From Gnetum montanum (lineage: Eukaryota > Streptophyta > Gnetopsida > Gnetales > Gnetaceae): a stretch of 64,000 bases of DNA. The stretch spans positions 408,902 to 472,901 of the forward strand of contig MNCI01006016.1 of the NCBI GenBank assembly GCA_015680685.1, written 5' to 3'. A program made the translations under genes and the position numbers. The notes under the pieces are model-generated. The model searched no databases and had not been told where the DNA came from. It saw only the letters and a list, made by a program, of their open reading frames with translations. Shown here piece by piece: positions 33,770 through 46,139 of the stretch. Each line of letters begins with the position of its first letter. Within the stretch, counting starts at the first letter, position 1.

Positions 33770-34629
33770 TGATGGGACATGATATCGCATGGGCCACGAT
33801 ATCGTATATGCAATATCGCGGTCATCGCGATATTGCATCCCTCGCGATATCGTGTACGCAATATCGCATCTTCCCCTACGATATCGCGTACGTGATATCA
33901 TGGTGCGCTGTCATATCTATAAATAAGAGGTGACTCTCCCTTATTTCCTCATCCTAGGCTAGAAAATAGGGAAACTCTGGCAGATTGATCACTCTAGAGA
34001 TAGAATATTTTCCATGTGCTCGTAGTAGGAGTCCCAAAGTGAATGGATCTTTATTCGAGCAAACATTGTACCTGAACACAAGTTTGTGTACGACAATAAA
34101 ACGAGCTTTCTAGATAAACCTTGCAATGCATGGAATAGGATTTTATTATTGTTATTTATGACCTATTATTTATTACTTGTTATTTACTATTTTCTCTCTC
34201 AACCCTTCTCTCCTAGCTAAGTGCCTCAGTACAACCACTTTGAGCACGTGCGTTACGCATGGTGATCCCAGCAACGATTAGTGTTTGGTAGCCGCAGTTG
34301 CATCAGTTCAGGGTGTGTACGGTAAGTGGGAATGGATGTTGATGCTAGGTAATTTAGACTTAGTTCATTAGTTAGAGTTAGTAATTAGTTTCTCAACCCT
34401 TCAACTCAATAGCATAGGAGATAAAACATAAAAACTATAAAAATCATATACCTCGGACTTACTTAACCATACACTGTGACAACTACAAGTAAGTTTAGGA
34501 AGACAACGAATGATTAACCCTAAGTGTTCCATGGGGTGTGTAGGCACTTAGTCTACGGAGTTTGACCAGATTGCGTGTGCTACAGTCGTATTCATATGGT
34601 TGAGTGTAGGGGTATCTTGCCACTCATCA
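33770..34629 (+). repeat. 3' LTR of copy 1 (860 bp)
   Basis: Starts TGATGGGACATG and ends CACTCATCA; TATA box at 33918-33925. The GATATC-word array (33778-33917) is 16 bases longer than in the 5' LTR. Confidence 0.92.
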
Positions 34630-34634
34630 TGTTT
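34630..34634. repeat. Right TSD (TGTTT) of copy 1
   Basis: Matches 23744-23748. Confidence 0.9.
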
Positions 34635-35018
34635 CTAGCATTTTATTGCATTTTTCTTGCATCCTTTCACATTTTTTCATGAATTGTCACATTGTACTAC
34701 ACTTAGGTAGTAGTCTTTGTGGGTTGACACCCTTGTTTTAGATGAAACAATTGGCTACGCTCACCCCCATTCTATGGCTATGCTCTACACTTAACACTAC
34801 AAAACACCACTTTGACACTTTGCACCATTTTGCATTGTTTGCATTTGAATTTTTAGCTAACCACACCACCCTTGGCTACACCCATTGCCTTGGTTGCAAC
34901 TGGCAAAGTCCCTGTTCGATCGACAAGACCGTTTAGGGCACCCCGTCTCTACCTCCACCAAGGCCTTCATACGGATGCAGGGTTAGGCTATGCACCCATG
35001 AACCCCTTAGTGTTCTAG
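34635..35018. other. Continuation of the pre-insertion locus
   Basis: AT-rich, with no gene recognised. This is the right half of the sequence split by copy 1 (left half ends at 23743). It meets the truncated RT of copy 2 at about 35019-35035. Confidence 0.5.
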
Positions 35019-35740
35019 TCACCAACGTTTATGGTCATTACAGTTATAGCCACTATAACCTTCCAAGAAGCTATAATAAAAATATCCAGATATGGTGTTT
35101 AATACTTGATCTACAAATGGCAAAGGAAAGTGATCTTTAAACGTTGCCATATTCAATAGCTTGAAGTCGATGTAGACTTGCCATTTGCCATCCTTCTTTG
35201 GTACAATTACAAGTAGGCTAACCCACTCACTATCTGTAATGGGATGAATGAACCTTACCTTGAGGAGTTGCTGTATTTCCTCCTTGATGATTTGCTTCAA
35301 TTTGAGATTCAGCCACCTCTATGGCTACCTTCTAGGCTTCATGGATGAGTTGGTATAGATGCGATGTTGGCATATCCTTAGATTGATTCTTATTAGCTCT
35401 GGATATGACCAAGCAAAGGCTGTTGACCATTTATTCACTACCTTCAACAACTTTTCTTTTTGTTTAGGAGCAAGTTTGACATTAATTGTGACTAGTTTAC
35501 CATTCTTTACAAATGCATACTCTATTCTAGATAGTGAAGTTTTAGCTCTAAGGGCTCCTACTTAAAGTGATTAAGGATTTCCAACTCTCCCCAATAGGTA
35601 TCATAATCTTCATCAGAGAGTTGGGAATGAACTTGTTCAATTTTGTCCACGCCTTCAACATAAGCACATGTTAGGTTCTTAGTTGGTTCCATGCATACTG
35701 TGCTGCTATCTAAGTTAGCTATCAGCCACTGGGTGCCTTC
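35019..35740 (-). pseudogene. RT (N-terminal part) and spacer of copy 2
   Basis: 35300-35019 reads K-Q-I-I-K-E-E-I-Q-Q-L-L, V-I-V-P-K-K-D-G-K-W and H-F-P-L-P-F-V-D-Q-V-L on the minus strand and ends at the truncation. 35740-35301 is the protease-RT spacer, decayed in several frames, corresponding to the segment with F-A-W-S-Y-L-E-L in copies 1 and 3. Confidence 0.8.
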
Positions 35741-36330
35741 CTATTTCGTGGCTACTACATACAAGCACCTTTGAATGTTAATTTCTTGTACACATTGATT
35801 ACATGCCTTAATGCATGTACTTTTGATTAACCAAATCTTTTGCATGCAATTGCACTTATTATCACTATACGTGATGCATGGAATACACTTCTTCTCAATC
35901 TTTCCTAGTTCATTTTCCTTGGATATTTCTAAAGATAGGTCCCTTATACCCATATGTACATTGACCATGATTAACCAAGCTCTTCCCATAATGATGGGGA
36001 AGTCACTTTTGAAGTTGTCCACCTTGATCATTAGAGAATCAGCAGGATAGGACCACCGAGAAACTATGATCACAATGTCCTCTACTAATTCCAGAGGGAC
36101 AGTAATTGATTGATCTACTAATTCTAGACGAATGTTTCTCTTCTTAAGAGGTGGTAGGTTCCAGGCTTTGTACATATCATGGGAGATGAGATTAACTCCA
36201 AAACTAGAGTCAAGAAGAGCCTTGCATGGCTCATGTCTAGCAATCTGTAGATAAATAAGTGGAATTCCTAGATCAAATATTTTTGTAGGAAGATTATGAG
36301 CCTTGATCTAGTCGGAAACAATGTGAGTTA
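35741..36330 (-). pseudogene. Protease of copy 2
   Basis: The frame 36175-35741 is open for 144 codons, from L-P-P-L-K-K-R-N-I-R-L-E-L-V-D through D-F-P-I-I-M-G-R-A-W-L. The catalytic D-S-G equivalent lies just upstream (about 36210-36225) after a stop. Sequence otherwise parallels copies 1 and 3. Confidence 0.8.
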
Positions 36331-38492
36331 GCATCAAAATGCGAATCCTAGGTGACACTTGGTTTGAAGGGCATGCAAAGGTGTTTGATGTAGAGAATGA
36401 GGCTACTAGAGATGCAAGGCGATTAGCTAAACTAGGTTGTGAGGGTTGGAGAGGACTGTTGGATTGAAAGAAAGGTCCTTTCCTTGATAAGTTGTCCAGA
36501 CCACTTGGTTGAAAAACTAGTTGTGAGTGTACAACCCTTATAGCATTTTGTTGTTGTGGCTATGGAGGAATCTCACCTTGCATGGATGGAGCAAGAGGTA
36601 ACTAGGTTGAAGGTGGCGATGTATGTGCAAAGGGATGTGGAGGGTGATATGGATATGGATATGGATTTTTCCCTTGAGTAGATGGTGAATGTGTTTGATG
36701 ATACTCTAGAAGGTAATAGTGATGGTGGAATGATGTATAACTTGTAGAACTCCTAGGGGAGATAGGCTATTGAATATAGTACCTGTATGGATCTGGTTGC
36801 CTCTAAGGGTGCTACTACCTTGGCGATGGCATTCCCCATGATTATGGTTGGTACCACTATTGGTATTGTTCATATAATTATGGAGGAGTTCCACTTGGGT
36901 AGTAAGCTTGTTGCTATTGGTGGAACTACCTTGGATTACCTTGAGGATAAGGAAATCATCTTGGAGTTTGCCTACATGCTAGGTGAGGATTCAATGCATA
37001 CACTCTAGACTCTTATAAGTGTGACAACATAAGACAACATCCCTTTGGATGTTTGTATTGATAGATGTCACATTCGGTTTCATCATCAAAGTCAAACTCC
37101 ATAACTTCCTCTACTATAGCAACTGTTCCCTCGCCTCTTTGCTAGGCACATTCAACTTCTTTTTGCCTCCTACGATTATGATCACTATTTTGCTCTTTGG
37201 ATTCTTCAGCAATCTTCAAAGTGGTTTGAAATTTTTCATCCAAAGAGTCCCATAATTTGTCAACCTTTGCTGAAATATCAGAAACAGATTTTTGGGTCAG
37301 CAAGTTCTTTTTGTTCATCACTTCATTAAGTGGTGATTCCTCATTGTCACAAAATTGGACCTCTCATTTTTTGATGGAAGGGTCCCTATTATACTCTTTA
37401 GCACTTTTCCTTTTTCGTAGCTTTTTTTCTTCTTTTGCTACCTGCTCAATTAGCCTTTGGATCTGATGAGCTCTTAGTTCAAACAATCTTCCTTGGGCAT
37501 ACATCTTCTGGTCTGAGCCCATCTATGATGTGGCAAAGTTGTTCCCTCTGAGAATAACCATGGCCAAGGCATTGATGTAAGAGTGAATAATATCTATCCA
37601 TGGTGACATCCAAGGGTTCATGTGTTCCCTATTTTCAGCCTTGGATTTTCCTTCTCAGATAAGACACTTTGGAGTACATCTGGTATTTTTCATTAAACAA
37701 CTCTAACATGATACTCCATCAACAAATGGATTTCAGCTCCAAAGACCGATACCAACTTTTAGCTTCCTTGATGAGTGTCCTAGGGAAAAGCTTAAGTTTT
37801 TGCCACTCATTCTCTATGTTTTGTAAGGCATAGGTATCATGAAAAGCTTGTAGATGTGTTTGCAGCTTAGATTTGTATCCCCCTCACATCTTGGGATATT
37901 ATTCATGTCTAAGCACTTGATCCAACTATCTTTCATATGCCTGGTTGGAATTTTAATTGCCTCCACAATGTTGAGCATACTTCAAGTCACTAACAGAGGT
38001 TCATCATCATTGCATCAATAATGTCGATGATGGTTTCAGCCATCCCTTTGGTCTTGGTGGCCTTCATGGTCATTGTTGTCTCATTAATCACCTTCATCAT
38101 GATTATTTTGACAATGAATTATATGAGAACCATCAAATGAAGAGGAATGTTCAGAATCAGATGAAGAAGATGAAGAGGAAGGTGGACCACCACCATGGTG
38201 TCTACCACCACTCTTACACTTATTCGATCATCATCCTTAGATCTCTTGCTATTGTGCTGCTTACCTGAGTTCCTACCTTGGATATCACTTTTTCTTGAAC
38301 CTAATTTATGAATAGTGGATCGTAGGTTCAAGTTCACACCCTTGTCACCAGTATCAGGGGGTGGAGAATCTTCATGTTGAGAACCTTCAGTAGGAGGATC
38401 CTCATTGTCATCTTGATTTAGTAGGAATAAGGAATTAGTGTAATGTTTTCCCTTTTAGCCTCATGATCATGAAGAGAATTGAACTCATGATC
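36331..38492 (-). pseudogene. gag and Pro-rich linker of copy 2
   Basis: On the minus strand gag runs from M-D-H-E-F (38492) through N-L-R-S-T-I-H (about 38320), the gag core (about 38000-37500), a C-D-I-Y...H-P-K-G-C-C knuckle-like motif (about 37070-37020) and the tyrosine/proline-rich linker (to 36400). Frame breaks are frequent. Confidence 0.7.
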
Positions 38493-38533
38493 CATTGTTG
38501 AAAAGAAAGAGAAAGAGAGAGATAACTTTAAAA

Positions 38534-38768
38534 GAAAGAAAAGAATACGAATAGTCCCCAACTAGTCAGTTACAAGAAACCAAAGAAAAGAATATGAATA
38601 GTCTCCAACAAGTCAATTACAAGAAATCAAAGAAAAGAATACAAACAGTCCCCAACAAGTCAATTACAAGAAACCAAAGAAAAGAATACGAATAGTCCCC
38701 AATAAGTCAGTTACAAGAAATCAAAGAAAAGAATACAAACAGTCCTCAACAAGTCAATTACAAGAAAC
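38534..38768 (+). repeat. 47-bp tandem array, about five copies
   Basis: Unit CAAAGAAAAGAATACGAATA-GTCCCCAACAAGTCAGTTACAAGAAAC (shown in two parts), with the CAAAGAAAAG start at 38581, 38628 and so on every 47 bases. Confidence 0.9.
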
Positions 38769-39124
38769 CATTCATTATCCCTTATTCCACCTACAAATAG
38801 GAAGAGGATGAGGGGAAAAAAAGGAACACACACAAGGCAAAAGTAGCTTTGCAGAACACAAAAGAAGAAGAAGAAGGATACATCAACAAGGAGTGTGATT
38901 GCGAAGGGAGAGAAGACTGTCACTGTTACAAGAGATAGCAAAGAGGAAGAAAACAAGTGCAGCATAGAAATCCAATATTCGGATAATTCCTCCTAGTAAG
39001 TAAGATATCTAAGCAAGGAGGTAAAATGATCCATCTTTGTTATGTTTGGTAATGGCTAGCAAGGGTTGATTTTCTCACACTTTTCTCTTCTTACTTGTAT
39101 AACCACCTTCACAATGCTTGTATG

Positions 39125-39449
39125 AAAATATCAAGATTGTTGTTGTAAGCTTAGACTTATTTTTTTGGATCTCTCCACCCATCCTTTGCACTCTCATACC
39201 TAAATGACCTGGATGAGAGTTGTTTTTGTAATGATTTAGAAACATCCATAATGATTTGGGGCATTTATGGCAAAGGATTGCCAAGGAAAATATCAAGATT
39301 GTTGTTGTAAGCTTAGACTTATTTCTTTTAGATCTCTCCGCCCATCCTTTGCACTCTCATGCCTGAAAGAGTGGGATGAGAGTTGTTTCTGTAATGATTC
39401 AGAAACACCCATAATGATTTGGGGCATTTTTGGCAAAGGATTGCCAACA
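39125..39449 (+). repeat. 162-bp tandem duplication in module copy A
   Basis: AAAATATCAAGATTGTTGTT starts at 39125 and 39287. Each unit ends GGCAAAGGATTGCCAA. Confidence 0.9.
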
Positions 39450-39735
39450 GGGGCTATGGATCCCTAATGTGAGGATTGGTACCGTTGGTAGAAAGCGAGA
39501 GTATCCTTGGGCCCATCGATAATTGTGAATTGTTGAGTTCTTGGATTTTGGTTGGAATTCAGTTGAGAAACCCTCCCCTTTTGAATGCATAAATCTTGGA
39601 TCTGAATCTTGAATTCTACTTATTTTCTTTCTACACCTTCTCAAGTCTAATTTTAATATCTTTCTATAAGTTGATGAAGTGGGGGAAAACCTAGGATGTT
39701 AATTTATGGTTGAGATTTGTCTATTCTATGCTATT

Positions 39736-40161
39736 GAAAATATGAATTTCCTAATTAAATGATTACTGGTAAAATGGTTACAAGAGTTAAATTCAGATCT
39801 TGTTTTTGTGTGTGGCTGGAAATTATAAAATATTATTATGTGATTGAATAAATAGGAGATTATTTAAGTATTACTTTTTAGATTGAATAATAAAAAGTTT
39901 GATTTTTTTCTAATGAATCTTGCACAGATATTTTACTATAGCTATTTCTTTATAAAATTATCTCTTGATCCATAAAAATTAATATTGATTGACTTGTTTT
40001 AGAGCTAGATCTAGGCATTGTTGATCTTGTTTTAATTTTATAGGTTAATGCTAGTTTGATTGTTGTAGAAAGAAAGCCACTTGGGCATTTTATTCTTTTA
40101 ACTTTCTTCTTTTTAGGGGGCTTCAGGTGCTACCTCTTGCTCCTTATGAATGAGTGTTACA
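39736..40161 (+). other. Putative end of a long LTR (chromovirus-like element)
   Basis: AT-rich, with no frame. It ends GAGTGTTACA at 40161, three bases before a clear tRNA-Met PBS, so it should be the 3' part of a 5' LTR. The start of that LTR was not located; the repeat module to the left may belong to it. Confidence 0.45.
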
Positions 40162-40164
40162 TTT

Positions 40165-40178
40165 TGGTATCAGAGTGC
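40165..40178 (+). promoter_or_regulatory. Primer binding site, initiator tRNA-Met type
   Basis: TGGTATCAGAGTGC; the first eleven bases match the plant tRNA-iMet PBS TGGTATCAGAGC. Confidence 0.75.
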
Positions 40179-40346
40179 TAGGTTTGGCTATCTTTTACAT
40201 TCCTTGAAAACTCTTATGAACCCTAAATTTGTGCATTGCTTGATGTGTTGTTGGTCTGTCTTTCATATGGTACAACAAATGTTCCAACATGATTGCAATA
40301 TTAAGCATTAGTTCAAGAAACGATAGGTATAATTCATTTTTAGTTT

Positions 40347-40984
40347 GTTGCCATTCTTTTTGACAGTGGATCAACAAATTCATTTATATCAGATTCTTTA
40401 GTTAAAAGATTAGGGAGTAAAATTCATCTCTTACCATATATGAGAAAAGTGGAATTAGCTTTAGGTGACCATAAAGCCTTAGAATGTTTTGTGCCTAGTT
40501 GTGAAATAAGAATCATGAATCAACCTTATGTTATGGACTTCCTTGTTATGAATTTGGGATCATACGATGTGGTTTTGGGTATGGATTGGTTGGTAAAAAA
40601 AAAAACAAGGCAAAAATTGATTCTGGACAAAACTACATAGAAATTAACAATGTAGAAATAAACTAGAAAATTTTCTATTAGCCTTGGGATTGCTCAAGAA
40701 ACATTATTTCTGCAAAAAAAATGGTGCAAGAGATTAAGACTACAAAAGCAACAATTTTGATTAGGTTGTATAGTGCTAATAGTGATAATGATTACCAACA
40801 GAAGAAAACATTGCTAGACTATGTAGTTGTCAATGAATTCAAAGATGTGTTTATTGATGAGTTACCAAGAATTCCACCAAAAAGAAAGGTAGATTTTAGG
40901 ATTAAAATTCTTTTAGGGAGTGCTCTAGCCTCAAAGGAACCATATAGAATGTCACTAGCTAAGATTTCAGATCCAGTGAATTGA
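40347..40984 (+). pseudogene. Chromovirus-like Ty3/gypsy protease and RT start
   Basis: An open stretch (about 40347-40640) reads A-I-L-F-D-S-G-S-T-N-S-F-I-S, then Y-D-V-V-L-G-M-D-W-L, the protease signature of tRNA-Met-primed plant gypsy (chromovirus) elements. After a frameshift, 40721-40984 has E-F-K-D-V-F-I-D-E-L-P and K-R-K-V-D-F-R-I, the start of the RT region (family D-E-L-P...R-E-V-D-F-x-I-x-L). Only about 170 bases separate the PBS from the protease, so gag is deleted. RT stops after P-Y-R-M-S. Confidence 0.75.
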
Positions 40985-42956
40985 GGACATTCAAAGATGA
41001 GAAATCAATGGATCATCAATAGAATGTCAACTCTACCTATGAGGGAAGGAATGGCCTTTGAGGAAGGAATTAGAGTGAAGGGAAAGAGAAACAAAGAGAT
41101 CTGGATGGTGATACTTGGGGTCATTTTGCATGCAATTTTTCTAATGAGCATATCAAACATATAAAGGAAATTTTGCTTTATAGGCTCTCATGTGGGTTTC
41201 TATATCCCTCTAGAACTTTTTTTGAATTTAATTTTTCAAGTTTATTTAGAATCTTCTAGATTCCATTTTACAACATAGAGGTAAAATTGCAAAAAATAAC
41301 TTAAACTATTACAAGGGACATGATAATTAAAAATAACCAAAGGGACTTTTCAAAGTACAAAGCTTTGGCTTTATTTTATTGCCTCTTCAAGCCTAGAATC
41401 CCATGGGGAAGGGAATTCCTTGGTCATCTTTGAGAAAGGAGATGGATGATTAATATGTCTTCATCATATAAGATATGTTGTGTCACTCTAAGGACATCCC
41501 AAAGCATCAATATGAGGGTTGAGTGCTGTGCGACAGCCTTCCTGCATAAACACTATAGAAAAAAAAGATTTTTTTTTTGGAAATACTCTTCCTCATTCAC
41601 TTGAGGAAGACACAACGAAGATCACATAACATCTCCTCATAGTAGTGAGGATTAAGGTGGCCATGATGTGTTTGGTTGTACTAGAAAGTAATCTATTAGA
41701 CCTTGATTCACATTTCCTTTATAGGTTTTGGATTGTTAGTATGGCAATTCAACTTTAAGTTTGAGTTGTTTTTTTTATCCGTAATACAACAGATAGATAA
41801 AATATAAGAAATTCATTATCTGTTGAAGAATAGCAAGTTGTATGTTAATTCATCAAGTGCATTTGTTCATATGTAAAAGGGAAATAATTATTTGCTAGTC
41901 ATAGAGATTTAAAACAATTTATTTATGGCATTAAATACAATGGGTACGATTCTCCAAATGAATGGACGTGTGTTTTGGATGAATAAGAACACTTGGACAT
42001 CAAGCTGATAAGGTTTATATACAAAGAAATATTTCTAACAAGAGATATATGAGACAACATTGATATAGAAGTAGAATCTATTACAGGTAAACACAAGTAA
42101 GGAATAATAGATTGAGTAGAAGCTTTATGTGTCTAAGTAATAGAAACATAAGTAGGAATCCATTCGTAAGTGTATGGCTAAGTGAATAATTATTCTATAG
42201 TCTAAAAATAAGATATTTTTACTATAGTCAATTTTGTGTATTATATTCATGCATCCAAGTATTTTTGGTTAAAATATCCTAAAGGGTTTATATTAATAGT
42301 TAAATCTTCAACATGGTGTTAGAATAGATTTCTAGAAATATAGGAGATGATCAAAAGAAAAAAAATGAAGAAGAAAAGTTGTTAGAGAAAGTAATGAATA
42401 AATGGAGGAATTTCAAAATTGATACAAGCAATGCATCAAAATTTAAGAAATTCGAACACATGCATAGTAGTTTCATTTGCAAAAAGAAGGGGCAAAAGTA
42501 GCAAGATTGTTAGTTCAACCCAAAGAACCCAAGGGTAGTGAAGGCACAATAATGGATAATATAGAAAAAGATGAGAAACAAAGGAAATAAAAAATTGAGC
42601 AAATATGTGAGGAATGATCTTATAAACAAGGTAGAAGATGATTATACAATTACAATAAGTGATGTCTTTTCTTTATTCAGTGACCATGGGAAAAGAATGA
42701 GCCATACAGATTGAGTGATTGGATTTTAATGTACAAGGAATATTACAAAAAATAAAGAAGTCTTTAAACGATCAGTTTTTTTGTTATTGGTGGAGCTACA
42801 ACTACCACATGAGACATATGTTGATATAAAGAAGTTTGTGAAGTTGATGTAGAAATTAAAAAAGCCTTGGTTAAGATGAGATATCTGTACTGCATACTTA
42901 AGATAAATTGGTAATTCTATTTGTAGCCAAATTAGTAGATTTTGGTAAATGGGTGT
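40985..42956. other. AT-rich stretch, no gene recognised
   Basis: Short frames only. At 42310-42322 ATGGTGTTAGAATAG is a weak tRNA-Met PBS-like match followed by an A-rich leader, so a decayed LTR element may be present, but I found no coding motif to support it. Confidence 0.35.
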
Positions 42957-43530
42957 TGATGAAGCGCTAAGCAGTCGATGCATCGATTGCGTCGATGCGG
43001 CCCCGTCGATGCATCTGTCCATGCGTCTACGTGGCCTTGTTTATGTAGTGCTTATTCTAGCCTATAAATAAGTGTGCTTCTACCAAACTTAGGTATCTTT
43101 TTGGAAGTTGTAGCGAAGCTCTTGCAGTTTGTTTCCATGAGAGTTAAAATATTTTCCAAGTGCCCACAGTAGGTGTGAGAAAGGTTTTTGGCTCTTTATT
43201 TGAGCACTAATGTACCTGAGCCCATTGGTGTGACTGACAATAAAGATGAGCTTTTCAAGAATTCCTTGTAGCAATTGGACTTAGTCATTTGAGCATTTAA
43301 TAGTTTAATATTTATATGCTTTAATAATTTCTTAAGTTTTCATTGTTATCACTTTAATCATCATCACTCTTCTATAGCTTGTAACAAACCATAAGTACGA
43401 CCATCTCGAACGTAAACCCAACACTTGGCAACCTAGTGACACTTAACGTCTAGTAACCCAGTTGTGGTTAGGGGATGCTTAGGATGTGCATGGAAGATGG
43501 GATCAGATACTTATGCTAGGATGAGCATTT
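42957..43530 (+). repeat. 5' LTR (3'-truncated) of copy 3, TCGATGCATCGA type
   Basis: Similar along its length to the reverse complement of the solo LTR at 48274-49095. TATA box TATAAATA at 43063-43070. The U3 array at 42972-43020 has repeated CGATGCATC words. Similarity to LTR is lost at about 43530 and gag follows directly. Confidence 0.8.
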
Positions 43531-43534
43531 GTGT

Positions 43535-46130
43535 TGGTGGGACATGAAGGACAACATCATATTACCGCCTGACCAATTGGCTCCTGGAATGCTGTTTCAT
43601 AATCTTGCCAGACTAGGCATTCAGGACCACAGTGTTGAGTACGTCATGGAGGATCATGACTACCGGGACTATCATCCAACTGAGGCACAACGTGTATGAG
43701 ACCAGTAGTAGGCAGAACGGTATGAACACATAAAGGAGAAATAGTTTAGTAACCCCTTATTCTTACAAGGACTACAAGATGATGAGGAACCTGTCTTTCA
43801 TGACTCCCATTCGACTGAACTTCCTCTAAGGCATCAAATCATTTAGTCCATCATTCAAAAAAAAAAAAACAACCAAGTGATCAGGATCCCCAAGAGGATG
43901 GGGGGAGGTCATGGCATAAGTAAAGATGGTCATGAAGATCAAGGTCGTCATTAGCGTAGAGGGGGAGATCGACACCGGGGTGGTGGTGATTCCTCTCCCT
44001 CTTCTCCATCCTCTCACTCAACTCTACCTTCTTCTAGTTCTAATTCCAATTGTAATTGTGGTAGAAAGGATTAGGATGATGGTGGTTGCAAGGGCCAGAG
44101 GGAATGACGTGAGGGAGGGCGTGACCAATCACAAGAGTCTCACCGTCATGAAAGGAGAGGTAGCCAAAATCATCATAGACATTGTGGCCTTCAGTAGGAC
44201 TATGACTTGGATGAACCAATGTTGGCNAACTCTACCTTCTTCTAGTTCTAATTCCAATTGTAATTGTGGTAGAAAGGATTAGGATGATGGTGGTTGCAAG
44301 GGCCAGAGGGAATGACGTGAGGGAGGGCGTGACCAATCACAGGAGTCTCACCGTCATGAAAGGAGAGGTAGCCAAAATCATCATAGACATTGTGGCCTTC
44401 AGTAGGACTATGACTCGGATGAACCAATGTTGGCTACTTGAAGTATGCTCAATGTCACCGAGGTAGTTCAAATACCCAGTAGGCACCTGAAAGATAGCTG
44501 GATCAAGTGCATTGATATGAACAACATTCCTAGATTTGAATGGGAATATAATTGTGATCTGCAGACTCACTTGAAAGCATTTCATGATGCTTGCACCCTG
44601 CAGAACATCGATAATGATTGGAAAAAACTTAAGTTGTTCCCTTGCATACTCATCAAAGAAGCATAAAGCTGGTACTAGTCTTTGGAGTTGGAATCAATCA
44701 AGAGATCGAGTACAATGTTGAAAATCTTCAACGATAAGTATCAAACCTACTCTAGAGTGGCTAACCTAAGATATCAAATCCAAGGGTGGAAGCAAGTTGG
44801 TCATGAACCCTTGGATGCAGCCATGAGCAGATACTACTCATTATTACATCGATGCCCTGGTCATGGCTACTCTCAATGGGCATAGCTTTGCCATATCATT
44901 GATGGACTCTGCTTTGAAACTAGAAAGACCCTTGGCGTGTACGCCTAAGGATGACTATCAGAGCTAAGGGCCCAAAAACTGTAGCACTTAATTGAGCAAG
45001 TGGCTAAAGAATATGGGAAGCTTAGAAAGAAGGAGAGTGCAAAGGAGTATAAATGGGATCTCTCCATCAGAAAGAGGAAAGTCCACTTTGTGAAGATGAG
45101 GAGGAATCACCACTAGATGCAACAGTGAACCGTAAAACCTTGCCCCTACAAAAATTTGCTTCTGAAATATTAGCAAAGGTTGATAAGATGTGGGAGTCTT
45201 TGGATGAAAAATTTTAAAGTGTTTTGAAAATCACAGAGGAGTCCAAAGAGCAAAGTAATGATTGTGATCGGCGTAGGAGGAAGGAAGTTGAACGTGCCTA
45301 CCATAAGGGTAAGGGAAAAGTTGTTGTAGCAGAACAAGTTGTAGACTCTAATACAGAAGGAGATGATGAATGTGACATATGCCAATACAAATATCCTAAG
45401 GGGTGTTGTCTCATAGTGTCACATCTACAAGAGTCTATGGTGTATGTGTTGAATCCTTGCTTGGCAAAGAGGCAAACACCCTAAAGGTTGCCTTACCCAT
45501 AAGGCAATCCCAGGTAGTTCCACTAGTAGCAAGGATATTATCCAAGTGGAGCACCACTGTAACCTTATGAATATTTTCAGCAATTGAAGCACCCACAATC
45601 ATGGGAGATGTCACCTCCAAGGCAGTAGTACCCTTACTGGTAGCTAGATCCCTATGGGTACTATGTTCAGCAACCTGTCTTCTTGTGGGACTCTTCTAGT
45701 CACGTGACCTTTCAAAATCATTACCACCCCTCAGAATACTTCCAAGCACAATCTCCATCACCTAGGGGGGAGAACCCACATCTCTTCTACCCTCCATCAC
45801 CTTTCTTGCTATCCCTGCTCAACAACATCCCACTCAGCTACCACCTGCTCCACCTATGTAGGGGGAAGTACCACCACAGCCATAGCAACATAATGCTACG
45901 AGGGCTGTCAACTTACAACTGGCTCCTTAGTCGAGTGGACCTGAGGCAAAGCCACAGAAATGTCCCTTTTTCCAGGCTAATAACCGAAACATATCCTCAC
46001 ACACACCTATGGTTAGTACCTTTGAGCCTCCAATCGCCTCCACTGTTCCACCCTTCGAGCAACCTTCAAACCAAACGTTCTCTAACATACAGATCATCAT
46101 GCTCACACATGCTGTGACAGACTAGATAAA
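43535..46130 (+). pseudogene. gag and linker of copy 3
   Basis: Starts inside gag (about the equivalent of 24920 in copy 1). The gag core 44445-44900 reads N-I-P-R-F-E-W-E-Y, F-H-D-A-C-T-L-Q-N and L-F-P-C-I-L-I-K-E-A, then L-E-L-E-S-I and Q-I-Q-G-W-K-Q. The knuckle-like C-D-I-C-Q-Y-K-Y-P-K-G-C-C is at about 45379-45420. Interrupted by stops, and by a 207-bp duplication around an N at 44227 that is probably an assembly artefact. Confidence 0.75.
44020..44434 (+). repeat. 207-bp direct repeat flanking a single N
   Basis: 44020-44226 and 44228-44434 differ at about two positions and are separated only by N at 44227. Probably unmerged contig ends rather than a biological duplication. Confidence 0.85.
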
Positions 46131-46139
46131 GGCATGCCA

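Larger units (their letters stand above)
23749..34629 (+). mobile_element. OTA (Athila/Tat-type) Ty3/gypsy retrotransposon, copy 1, full length
   Basis: Two LTRs (845 and 860 bp) in direct orientation with TG...CA ends, a tRNA-Asp PBS one base after the 5' LTR, gag, protease, RT, RNase H and integrase in Ty3/gypsy order, a 1.9-kb non-coding region before the 3' LTR, and a perfect 5-bp TSD (TGTTT). The LTRs differ by many transitions and small indels, so the insertion is old. The coding region has multiple in-frame stops and several frameshifts. A related LTR is nested in gag (25576-26489). Confidence 0.92.
35019..38492 (-). mobile_element. OTA Ty3/gypsy, copy 2, truncated at both ends (no LTR)
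   Basis: Minus strand: gag from about 38492, Pro-rich linker, protease, then RT, which stops within the palm after E-G-Y-S-G-Y near 35035. The gag start and everything upstream (PBS, LTR) are replaced by the 47-bp repeat module at 38524, and the rest of pol is missing. Same family as copy 1 by protein similarity throughout. Confidence 0.85.
38524..39735 (+). repeat. 1.2-kb repeat module, copy A
   Basis: Nearly identical in order and length to 47168-48273 plus 49096-49198 (copy B). It opens with a 47-bp tandem array and includes a 162-bp tandem duplication. It is non-coding. It may be the left part of a long LTR, because copy A continues to a tRNA-Met PBS at 40165. Confidence 0.8.

Noticed and set aside
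38534-38768. Regularly spaced 47-bp repeats resembling a CRISPR array
   Set aside because: The units are head-to-tail without unique spacers, and the context is a plant retroelement region. It is a minisatellite.
42309-42322. tRNA-Met PBS-like site
   Set aside because: Only a loose match and no LTR end or coding motif next to it.
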